Below, piece after piece: positions 1-5,408 of a DNA stretch of 5,891 nucleotides (position 1 is the stretch's first letter; each line of letters begins with the position of its first letter). A program made the position numbers and the translations under genes. The notes beneath the pieces are model-generated. The model worked only from the letters and a program-made list of their open reading frames with translations. It was not told where the DNA came from and searched no databases. Origin of the DNA: Clostridia bacterium (GTDB taxonomy: Bacteria; Bacillota; Clostridia; UMGS1810); assembly GCA_017629325.1 (NCBI GenBank), contig JAGBXL010000140.1:1-5891 (forward strand), read 5' to 3'.

Positions 1-176
1 CTGCCGTCTTCAAACTCCAAAAGCTCACTTGCCATACAGGATTTCAAACCGTAAACACGGGCTATACCATCGCCAACCAAAATAACTGTTCCTGTTTCCT
101 GCATTTCTATTTTTGATTCATAGTTTTTAATTTGTTCTTTAATTATCTGACTTATTTCATCTGTTTTTATGCTCAT
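1..176 (-). CDS. atpA: F1 ATP synthase alpha subunit, N-terminal 58 codons (partial)
   Basis: This is the start of the alpha subunit of the F1 head, the non-catalytic nucleotide-binding partner of beta. Translating from the ATG at 176-174 gives a protein that begins MSIKTDEISQIIKEQIKNYE. This is the N-terminal helix that contacts the delta subunit. It is followed by the family's beta-barrel segment, with TGTVILVGDGIARVYGL at residues 29-45 and ELLEFEDG at 51-58. The frame is open to the window edge, so the Walker A region and everything after it lie outside. The start codon overlaps the atpH stop as ATGA, and GGATGTGAT lies 6 bases upstream as a probable ribosome binding site. The identification is secure from the GDGIARVYGL motif and the position after atpH. 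Confidence 0.96.
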   Translation of the reverse strand, partial: MSIKTDEISQIIKEQIKNYESKIEMQETGTVILVGDGIARVYGLKSCMASELLEFEDG

Positions 177-703
177 TTCTTTATCACATCCTTCATGTCT
201 TTAAGATGTTTCTTAATGCTTGAATCAATTATTTTTCCGTCTGCCTCAAGCACAATACCGCCTAAAATTGATTCATCAACAATGTATTCAATTACAGCTG
301 TTTTATTAGTCTTTTTCTCAAGCTTTTCCTTAAGGGCTAATTTTTCTTTATCACTTAACTCTATTGCACTTGTAACCTTTACATTTGAAATTTTATCTAC
401 TTCGTTATACAGAGTATAATAATATTTTGCACATTCGTGAAACTTTTGAATATGCTTTTTTTCACAAAGTATTTTCAAAAATGATAAAACATCTCTGGGA
501 ATAAAATCTGAAAAAGCCTCTTCAAGTGCATTTAGCCTTTCTTCCAGTGGTATTGAGAAAGTATATAAAAAATCTAAGTAAATGGGATTTTCTTTAAAAA
601 CTCTCTCTACCTTTTCAAGTGCATTTTTGTATTTTTGGGCACATTCTTTTTCGCTTGCAAGAAAAAACAGTGCCTTTGCATATTCATTACTTATTTCACT
701 CAT
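173..703 (-). CDS. atpH: F1Fo ATP synthase delta subunit (OSCP-like)
   Basis: This 176-residue protein is the stator subunit that joins the top of F1 (alpha N-termini) to the b-subunit stalk. The N-terminal helical-bundle signature is present (NEYAKALFFLASEK, residues 6-19). The conserved C-terminal segment is also clear: DESILGGIVLEADGKIIDSSI (143-163), which matches the family pattern of a GG pair followed by a D-x-S turn. The length is normal for bacterial delta. No membrane segment is visible, as expected for a peripheral protein. The gene overlaps atpF upstream and atpA downstream by 4 bp each (ATGA), so the three are probably translationally coupled. The start is supported by GGTGAT 5 bases upstream, inside the 3' end of atpF. 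Confidence 0.96.
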   Translation of the reverse strand: MSEISNEYAKALFFLASEKECAQKYKNALEKVERVFKENPIYLDFLYTFSIPLEERLNALEEAFSDFIPRDVLSFLKILCEKKHIQKFHECAKYYYTLYNEVDKISNVKVTSAIELSDKEKLALKEKLEKKTNKTAVIEYIVDESILGGIVLEADGKIIDSSIKKHLKDMKDVIKK

Positions 704-1203
704 TTATCATCACCTATTTTCTCAATAAATGAATCAATAAGACTGCGATGGTCATCGGCATTTATTTCACGCTCTAAAAGCTTATTGGCAAGCGCTGCCG
801 ACACTTCAACAATTTCTTTTTTAATGCCGTCCTGGGCCTTTTGTATTTCAAACTGTGCCTGATTTTCTGCCTGACGGACAATAGAATCTGCCGTTTCTTT
901 GGCTTTTGAAACAATTGCTTCGCTTTGTCTTTTAGCACTGTTTTGTGCCTTTTTAATCATTTCTTCGCTCTCATGCTTTATGGTGCCTATTTTTTCGTCC
1001 CATAAAAGCCTGTCTTCGTTTGCTATGCGTTTGGCTTCGTTAGCTGCTTCATATTTTGCATCAATTTCGCTCTGACGCTTTGCAAGCATATTATTAACGG
1101 GCTTAAAAAGGAACTTTTTAAACATAAGAAAAAGAATTAATAAATTGAGGAGAGAAATAAGTATCTGCCATATATTGACAGAAATAACTTCCAGTGATTG
1201 CAT
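700..1203 (-). CDS. atpF: F1Fo ATP synthase b subunit (peripheral stalk)
   Basis: This 167-residue protein has the classic b-subunit layout. One N-terminal membrane helix (about residues 9-29) contains the conserved Asn20 and is followed by KKFLFKPV (29-36). A long, charged, Ala/Lys/Glu-rich helix (about 40-145) forms the right-handed coiled-coil stalk. The C-terminus (about 140-167) should bind delta. Only one b gene is present, so a homodimer is expected rather than a b/b' pair. The start at 1203 is preceded by a purine-rich site (GAGAGGAAAG). The gene begins 18 bp after atpE and ends in a 4-bp overlap with atpH. The sequence looks complete and ordinary. Confidence 0.96.
   Translation of the reverse strand: MQSLEVISVNIWQILISLLNLLILFLMFKKFLFKPVNNMLAKRQSEIDAKYEAANEAKRIANEDRLLWDEKIGTIKHESEEMIKKAQNSAKRQSEAIVSKAKETADSIVRQAENQAQFEIQKAQDGIKKEIVEVSAALANKLLEREINADDHRSLIDSFIEKIGDDK
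709..714 (-). promoter_or_regulatory. GGTGAT-type ribosome binding site of atpH
   Basis: GGTGAT on the minus strand lies 5 bases before the atpH ATG at 703, inside the last codons of atpF. It can pair with ATCACC in the 16S rRNA 3' tail rather than with the usual CCTCC core. Confidence 0.6.
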
Positions 1204-1221
1204 AATTCTTTCCTCTCTACA

Positions 1222-1503
1222 TTAACCAAGTGTGTTAATAAGTATATTTATAAACATATTAGGTGTAACAAACAATAAAAGTATTGTTATAACAAGAGCA
1301 TAAAGACCTGTTGTTTCGGCAATAGCACAACCCATAAGCATTGTGGTGGTTACATCGCCTTTACATTCGGGCTGTCTGCCAATTGCTTCGCACGCTTTTG
1401 CAACGGCATTACCTTCACCTATACCGGGGCCTATACCAGCTATCATAGCCAAACCTGCACCTACTGCACAACATCCTAAAATAATACTGATTGCGATTTC
1501 CAT
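1222..1503 (-). CDS. atpE: F1Fo ATP synthase c subunit, Na+-type rotor ring
   Basis: This hairpin membrane protein forms the rotor ring. The frame opens at an ATG at 1518, but that codon runs into the ribosome binding site. The better start is the ATG at 1503, with GGAGGT 7 bases upstream, giving 93 residues. Helix 1 (about 4-36) carries a glycine ladder (G23, G25, G27, G29, G31). The polar loop RQPECKGD (43-50) is the family's F1-facing loop. Helix 2 carries the ion-binding carboxylate in AIAETTGLY (60-68). Aligned to the Ilyobacter tartaricus Na+ ring, Glu30 falls at Gln32, Glu63 at Glu65, Thr64 at Ser66, Thr65 at Thr67 and Tyr68 at Tyr70. This is the Na+ signature in its two-carboxylate form, as described for Fusobacterium nucleatum. 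Na+ coupling is inferred. The protein also has five cysteines (11, 12, 38, 47, 59). Confidence 0.96.
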   Translation of the reverse strand: MEIAISIILGCCAVGAGLAMIAGIGPGIGEGNAVAKACEAIGRQPECKGDVTTTMLMGCAIAETTGLYALVITILLLFVTPNMFINILINTLG

Positions 1504-1510
1504 AAAAAAT

Positions 1511-1516
1511 ACCTCC
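1511..1516 (-). promoter_or_regulatory. Ribosome binding site that fixes the atpE start
   Basis: GGAGGT on the minus strand lies 7 bases before the ATG at 1503. The upstream in-frame ATG at 1518 overlaps the GGAGG itself (ATGGAGG) and has no good site of its own, so the shorter 93-residue c subunit is the likely product. Confidence 0.85.
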
Positions 1517-1518
1517 AT

Positions 1519-2409
1519 TTAATTTTTGCACTTTTGTGCTTTTTTCTTTTTTCGTTCTTCATATAATTCAAGAGGAAATCCTCCTGCAATATACAGCATA
1601 GTGAGCATAGCAAAAATAAACGCCTGCAAACACCCGCTGAATATATCGAAATAAATTGATAAAACTGCAGGCAAGCCAACCTGCAAAAATGGGAACTCTC
1701 CTAAAAATCCGGGAAGTGCACCAAACACGATATTTGATAGTCCCTGCAAGCCCGCTGCAACAAGCACGGATATAACTGAGCCTGAAAGCACATTTCCATA
1801 ATGACGGAATGCCATAGATATAGGGGTGGCAATTTCGCCAATTATATTAAGGGGTGCCATTAAAACGGGGTTAGCAAAGCTTTTTGCATATTCCCAAAGT
1901 CCACACTTCATTTTGTAATATGTTATAAGAATAAACACCAGTATCGCCCATCCTGCTATAATATTTATATCGGATGTGGGTGGAAAAAGTCCAAATAAAG
2001 TAATAAGACTTGAAAGAGCTGAAAGTGCAAGTATTGATGCTATAAAAGGACCGAAACTCTTAAAATACTCACCCATATTATTCTTTACAAGAGAAGTGCA
2101 CATTTCTACTATTATTTCGGCAAAATGATGCCTTTTAAGCCATACGCCGTATCTGATACCGTGTGTAAGATAAAGACAAAAGAACAGAAGCACCACCATT
2201 ACAATTGCAGAATTTACCTGAGATTCAGTGATTAGCAGATTTTGCACAGGCATTGGCAGAGTAAAATAGATCCTTGCACCCGATATGCTTATTCCATCCG
2301 AAAGGGGTGTTGTAAGAACTTTAAGAAACATACCAAAACATATTGGAACAATCATCATTATAATGTAGATTATATCCACCAGCGCAAAACGCCTTGTTTT
2401 ATAATTCAC
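1519..2409 (-). CDS. atpB: F1Fo ATP synthase a subunit (ion channel stator)
   Basis: This 296-residue membrane protein provides the ion half-channels against the c ring. Several hydrophobic helices are visible (about 12-30, 66-84, 120-142, 150-166, 185-225, 243-277). Key family marks are PPTSDIN (143-149), the essential arginine Arg202 in ISMAFRHYGN (197-206, equivalent to E. coli Arg210), and Gln262 in CLQAFIFAMLT (equivalent to E. coli Gln252). By the same alignment, E. coli Glu219 is replaced by Ser211 and His245 by Asp255. The C-terminus is strongly basic (RKKKK, 286-290). The start is GTG at 2409, overlapping the atpI stop as GTGA, with AAAGGAAGTGAT upstream. No ATG lies nearby in frame, so the GTG call is preferred. 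Confidence 0.95.
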   Translation of the reverse strand: MNYKTRRFALVDIIYIIMMIVPICFGMFLKVLTTPLSDGISISGARIYFTLPMPVQNLLITESQVNSAIVMVVLLFFCLYLTHGIRYGVWLKRHHFAEIIVEMCTSLVKNNMGEYFKSFGPFIASILALSALSSLITLFGLFPPTSDINIIAGWAILVFILITYYKMKCGLWEYAKSFANPVLMAPLNIIGEIATPISMAFRHYGNVLSGSVISVLVAAGLQGLSNIVFGALPGFLGEFPFLQVGLPAVLSIYFDIFSGCLQAFIFAMLTMLYIAGGFPLELYEERKKKKAQKCKN

Positions 2410-2804
2410 TTATCTATCACTTCCTTTTTATCTTTTATGAGTGGGCGGAAGGAAACTGCAATTCTTGGGAAAAACAGAGGCACAATAACAGCTATTGTGT
2501 TAAAGAAGGGTGCTACAACACCTATAACAACAGCTACAAACATTCCTGCTTTTCTAAGATTCTGAGATGACCTCATAAGTTTTTTTGCATCATTCACTTC
2601 CAAAGTTACTGCCTTTTGAACAGTAATACCCATAACAAAGAAATTTAATATTGCCACTGCTATTGAGAGCAGGTTTCCTAAAAGGACTGCGTAAGTCCAT
2701 TTTTGAAGAAAGATAAAAACGCTTTGCATAAGCACACTTAAAATCAAACAAAAATATGCTATATAGCGGGTTTCGTTTTTAACTGTGGCATCTACCTTTA
2801 TCAT
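2406..2804 (-). CDS. atpI: AtpI-like ATP synthase assembly protein
   Basis: This small membrane protein (132 residues) occupies the first position of the atp operon, where atpI is normally found. It has hydrophobic segments at about 13-33, 37-61, 86-101 and 103-117, which fits the four-helix ATP synthase I family. The stretch LLGNLLSIAVAILNFFVMG (41-59) matches the family's helix 2 pattern with a Gly-Asn turn and an Asn-Phe pair. AtpI is known to help assemble c rings, notably Na+-type c11 rings, which fits the Na+-type atpE next to it. The start at 2804 has a strong AAAGGAGT 6 bases upstream. The gene ends in a 4-bp GTGA overlap with atpB. The family is fast-evolving, so the call rests on position and topology as much as on motifs. 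Confidence 0.85.
   Translation of the reverse strand: MIKVDATVKNETRYIAYFCLILSVLMQSVFIFLQKWTYAVLLGNLLSIAVAILNFFVMGITVQKAVTLEVNDAKKLMRSSQNLRKAGMFVAVVIGVVAPFFNTIAVIVPLFFPRIAVSFRPLIKDKKEVIDK
2416..2427 (-). promoter_or_regulatory. Ribosome binding site for the GTG start of atpB
   Basis: AAAGGAAGTGAT on the minus strand, 6 bases before the GTG at 2409, differs at one base from the AAAGGAGGTGAT complement of the 16S rRNA tail. It lies inside the last codons of atpI and supports the GTG start. Confidence 0.7.
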
Positions 2805-2810
2805 AATTGT

Positions 2811-2818
2811 ACTCCTTT
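2811..2818 (-). promoter_or_regulatory. Strong ribosome binding site of atpI
   Basis: AAAGGAGT on the minus strand lies 6 bases before the atpI ATG at 2804. It directly follows a weak AT-rich hairpin. This is among the best classical Shine-Dalgarno matches in the window. Confidence 0.75.
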
Positions 2819-2838
2819 AAAAATCCGCAAGAATTTTT
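2819..2838 (-). other. Weak AT-rich hairpin between ytfJ and atpI
   Basis: On the minus strand an 8-bp stem (AAAAATTC with GGATTTTT, including one G-U pair) encloses a TTGC loop. It abuts the AAAGGAGT site of atpI. The stem has a single G-C pair and no separate T-run after it, so it is not a convincing terminator. It could modestly shape the atpI leader or mark an RNA processing site. Confidence 0.3.
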
Positions 2839-2852
2839 TACAGCTATTAATT

Positions 2853-3251
2853 TTATTCTTCCGATTTTTTATCTTTGATATCTGTGATAAAATTATTGAA
2901 TTTATTGAGCACTTCGGGCACCATATCCACAATACGATCTACTGTTGAAATTGCATCGGAAACGGGCAGAAGCCTTATGCTGTCGTTCTTTACTACAAGG
3001 AAAGCAACGGGGTTTACGGATACTCCTCCGCCGCAACCGCCACCAAACATTAAGCCATCTGCTTTTTTATCTGCAGGTTTAGCTGAAAATTCGCTTCCGC
3101 CTGCACCAAAGCCGCAAGCAACTCTTGAAACAGGAATAACTGTTGTTCCGTCGGGTGTGGTCATAGGCTCGCCAACGATAGTATTGACATCTATCATTTG
3201 TTTGAGATTACCCAGAGTTTCAGCCATAAGTCCCTGAATTGGTGTTGACAT
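2853..3251 (-). CDS. ytfJ: GerW/YtfJ family sporulation protein
   Basis: This 132-residue protein is recognisable from VGEPMTTPDGTTVIPVSRV (26-44), followed by the glycine-rich GFGAGG (47-52), then GGGCGGGVSVNPVAFLVV (70-87). These are the hallmark segments of the YtfJ (GerW) family. The N-terminal helix (about 6-20) and the C-terminal helix (about 103-126) are also typical. In Bacillus subtilis the homologue is made in the forespore and is needed for normal germination. The biochemical activity is not established, and family members also occur outside spore formers. The gene follows a DUF2953 gene, the same pairing as ytfI-ytfJ in B. subtilis. The start at 3251 has AAAGGCGGCGAT 5 bases upstream. 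I see no clear sporulation promoter in the 75-bp AT-rich gap before it. Confidence 0.93.
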   Translation of the reverse strand: MSTPIQGLMAETLGNLKQMIDVNTIVGEPMTTPDGTTVIPVSRVACGFGAGGSEFSAKPADKKADGLMFGGGCGGGVSVNPVAFLVVKNDSIRLLPVSDAISTVDRIVDMVPEVLNKFNNFITDIKDKKSEE

Positions 3252-3326
3252 TTTTAATCGCCGCCTTTTACATTTTATTATTTATATATTTTTTATTACA
3301 TAAAAATTTTGTTTTTACTGCGATAC

Positions 3327-3953
3327 TTACTTCTTTTTTTGAGTTTTTAATTTTTCATTTCGTTTAAACTTTAAATAACTTATTCCAACAGATACTGCCA
3401 CAGCTATAAGATTAACAAGCCTTGATGTTATTATACATTCCAGCCTTACGCTGCATTTATCCTGATTATAGTTTGGAGTAACATTTATATTTGGCTCCGC
3501 TATGGTTATTACTGATGAAATAAATGAAATCACATTATATATGCCTGTCCATAGTGCTCCTGTTAAAATTCCCGTTGCCATGGCATCTCCAAAACCAAAA
3601 TCTATATGAAGGTTTATATCTTTGGCATAAACAGCCTTTTTTAATTTTGATGAATTGTTTTTGTAGGCATATTTAAAAGCACAAAAGGTTTTATATGCTT
3701 TCTTTACTTTTTCAAAAAAGCCAATATCATCTTCTTTTATGATATCTCTTGTTTTTTCTTTAAGCTTTTCAGCTTCTCTTTTAGATGATTTTTTAATGCT
3801 GAAAAGTCCGCCGAAAAACTTGATTTTATAATATATTTTAAGCTTTTGCCCTTTGCTTTTTTCTGCATTAATCGAAAGTTTGATTTTTGAGAAAAGTAAA
3901 GAAATTATAAATACAAAAATTACAATTGCCAAAATCAAAAAAAACATTTTCAT
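3327..3953 (-). CDS. DUF2953 family membrane protein (YtfI-like)
   Basis: This 208-residue protein has an N-terminal membrane helix (about 3-22) and a second hydrophobic segment near the C-terminus (about 176-194), ending in a Lys-rich tail. Between them lies a Lys-rich stretch (about 53-107). It is followed by the family signature DFGFGDAMATGILTGALW (118-135) and a beta-rich region with IAEPNINVTPNY (151-162). This pattern matches DUF2953 proteins, which sit upstream of ytfJ in many spore-forming Firmicutes. The molecular function is unknown. The neighbour relationship suggests a membrane role linked to GerW/YtfJ, but that is inference only. The start at 3953 has AAAGGTATGAT 3 bases upstream. 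A second Met at residue 3 is a possible alternative start. Confidence 0.85.
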   Translation of the reverse strand: MKMFFLILAIVIFVFIISLLFSKIKLSINAEKSKGQKLKIYYKIKFFGGLFSIKKSSKREAEKLKEKTRDIIKEDDIGFFEKVKKAYKTFCAFKYAYKNNSSKLKKAVYAKDINLHIDFGFGDAMATGILTGALWTGIYNVISFISSVITIAEPNINVTPNYNQDKCSVRLECIITSRLVNLIAVAVSVGISYLKFKRNEKLKTQKKK

Positions 3954-3977
3954 AGTATCATACCTTTATAAATTCCA

Positions 3978-4622
3978 TTATTCATTTGGAATTTCGTTTA
4001 TATCACCTATTAAAGAATCGGCATTATCATTTGTAGTTTGGGCTTCTTCCTTTACAAACTCCATTTGCTCACCCTCTATAATTTCGTGATTTAATTCACC
4101 GAAATTATATTCCAAATCAATATCGGGAAGCTCCGAAAGAGAGGAAAGGTCGAAGCATCTTAAAAATTCTTCGCTTGTGCCAAAAAGCATTGGTCTGCCG
4201 GGGGCATCGAGCCTGCCGACTTCTTCTACCAAGCCCGCGGCAACAAGATTATTTAAGGCACCATCGGAATTAACACCGCGAATAAATTCTATTGTGCTTC
4301 TGGTTATTGGCTGATTATATGCCACTATTGAAAGAACCTCCAAGCCTGCATTTGAAAGGGAAGCTCTGCGTTTTCTTTCGGTTAAATCACGGATTTTTTC
4401 ATAGTATTCTTTTTTGCTTGAGAGCTGATAGCTATCTTCCAGGCGAACAAGACGTATTCCACATTTTGAATCTTCATCGTATTTCTTTTTTAAATCTTCA
4501 AGCATTTTAACTACTTTGCTCTCGCTTATTTCCATTACCTCTGCAAGTCTTTTAACCGGAACGGATTCACCGCTTGCAAAAAGCATTGCCTCAAGAGCTG
4601 CTTCATTTGTGAGATTACTCAT
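3978..4622 (-). CDS. scpB: Segregation and condensation protein B
   Basis: This protein is the winged-helix partner of ScpA in the SMC-ScpAB condensin, which organises and segregates the chromosome. The first winged helix spans about 5-80 (EAMLFASGESVPVKRLAEVM, 11-30). The second spans about 85-155 and carries the family motifs NQPITRSTIEFIRG (103-116) and GRPMLFGTSEEFL (142-154). From about 166 to 214 there is an acidic, probably disordered tail. The total of 214 residues is slightly longer than the usual 180-200 because of this tail. The gene starts 14 bp after scpA, with GGTGAT 5 bases before the ATG at 4622, and is followed 24 bp later by the DUF2953 gene. It works as a dimer bound to ScpA. 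Confidence 0.97.
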   Translation of the reverse strand: MSNLTNEAALEAMLFASGESVPVKRLAEVMEISESKVVKMLEDLKKKYDEDSKCGIRLVRLEDSYQLSSKKEYYEKIRDLTERKRRASLSNAGLEVLSIVAYNQPITRSTIEFIRGVNSDGALNNLVAAGLVEEVGRLDAPGRPMLFGTSEEFLRCFDLSSLSELPDIDLEYNFGELNHEIIEGEQMEFVKEEAQTTNDNADSLIGDINEIPNE

Positions 4623-4627
4623 ATTTA

Positions 4628-4633
4628 ATCACC
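4628..4633 (-). promoter_or_regulatory. GGTGAT-type ribosome binding site of scpB
   Basis: GGTGAT on the minus strand lies 5 bases before the scpB ATG at 4622, in the 14-bp gap after scpA. There is no GGAGG-type core nearby. Confidence 0.6.
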
Positions 4634-4636
4634 GTA

Positions 4637-5395
4637 TTATTCAAAATTATATTCTAATTCTTCGTCTGCCTTTTCACCAAGTGAAAGCATAACCTGTCCG
4701 TCTTCATCGTAAACATAAATATGATTTAATTTCATAAGTTCGAGTATTGCAAGGAAAGTTGCCACGATTTCGTTTTTATGGTTTGCTCCCTCAAAGGCAT
4801 TTGCAAAGCTTATTTTTTTTGCTGTTTTAAGTTTGGAAACCAAGCCTGTTGCACGTTTTTTTACAGATACCGGCTCTCTGCCCACAATACCCTCGAAGCT
4901 ATCCTTTGGAGGCGGTGCTCTTCGCTCTGTTTTTTCTAGTATGGTTAAGAAAGCATCGTAGAGCTTATCTATGCTGGCATGGTCTATGCGGATTGGCTCT
5001 TTCTTTTCGGGTTTGGGAATTTCTTCTGCATCTTTAAAGAAATAATATGTGCCATCAAACTGCATTGTTTTAAAGCGTTCTGATATCAGTTTCATACGCC
5101 TTCTTTGCTTTAAGGCTTCTGTTAGGCTATTGGCAAGAGCTTCGGGGTCTTCCTCTTCTTCGTGTTTGGGAAGAAGTGCCTTTGACTTTATGTAAAGAAG
5201 GTCGGTGGCAACAACTAAAAAATCGCTGGATATATCTAAATCCATTTGCTGCATAGCGTTTATATATTCAATATACTGATCGGTTATGGCAATAAGAGAG
5301 ATATTGCAAATATCGAGCTTATTGCGTTTTATAAGGTGTTCCAAAAGGTCAAGAGGGCCTTCGAAATCTGAAACCTTAAAGGTTAGCTGCTCCAT
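4637..5395 (-). CDS. scpA: Segregation and condensation protein A (kleisin)
   Basis: ScpA is the kleisin that bridges the SMC heads and binds ScpB. The 252-residue protein has the N-terminal SMC-neck-binding region with FEGPLDLLEHLIKRNKLDI (11-29) and ATDLLYIKSKALLP (63-76). An acidic linker follows (78-84), then the ScpB-binding middle, and a C-terminal winged helix with VATFLAILELMKLNHIYVY (211-229). The end differs from many homologues. The usual RQ...FGDI-type strand reads YDEDGQVMLSL here, and an acidic tail ends in EELEYNFE (245-252). The start at 5395 has GGTGAT only 4 bases upstream. The gene lies 13 bp after the M50 protease gene and 14 bp before scpB, so co-transcription is likely. 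Confidence 0.97.
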   Translation of the reverse strand: MEQLTFKVSDFEGPLDLLEHLIKRNKLDICNISLIAITDQYIEYINAMQQMDLDISSDFLVVATDLLYIKSKALLPKHEEEEDPEALANSLTEALKQRRRMKLISERFKTMQFDGTYYFFKDAEEIPKPEKKEPIRIDHASIDKLYDAFLTILEKTERRAPPPKDSFEGIVGREPVSVKKRATGLVSKLKTAKKISFANAFEGANHKNEIVATFLAILELMKLNHIYVYDEDGQVMLSLGEKADEELEYNFE

Positions 5396-5399
5396 TTAT

Positions 5400-5405
5400 A
5401 TCACC
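5400..5405 (-). promoter_or_regulatory. GGTGAT-type ribosome binding site of scpA
   Basis: GGTGAT on the minus strand lies 4 bases before the scpA ATG at 5395, in the 13-bp gap after the protease gene. The spacing is measured from the GAT end of the motif and is consistent with the other GTGAT sites here. Confidence 0.6.
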
Positions 5406-5408
5406 ATA

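Noticed and set aside
132..419. Plus-strand 95-codon hydrophobic frame opposite atpH and atpA
   Set aside because: It is antisense to conserved genes. The apparent Phe/Ser-rich hydrophobicity comes from the complement of Lys/Glu codons.
1504..1518. Upstream ATG adding five residues (MEVFF) to AtpE
   Set aside because: This ATG overlaps the GGAGG site that serves the ATG at 1503, and the shorter form matches the normal c-subunit N-terminus.
1476..1679. Minus-strand 67-codon frame overlapping the end of atpB and the start of atpE
   Set aside because: It is out of frame with two conserved ATP synthase genes, and its composition (KKKH, Cys-rich) looks like an off-frame artefact.
2841..2890. TAAAAT box near the end of ytfJ as an atp promoter
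   Set aside because: The hexamer 17 bases upstream matches TTGACA at only two positions, which is too weak to call.
2875..3237. Plus-strand 120-codon open frame opposite ytfJ
   Set aside because: It lies wholly antisense to the well-supported ytfJ, matches no family I recognise and has no ribosome binding site. It is a shadow of the glycine-rich coding strand.
3252..3326. Possible promoter in the AT-rich gap before ytfJ
   Set aside because: TATAAA- and AATAAT-like boxes are present, but no matching -35 lies at proper spacing. No sigma-F or sigma-G pattern was convincing, and chance matches are expected in such AT-rich DNA.
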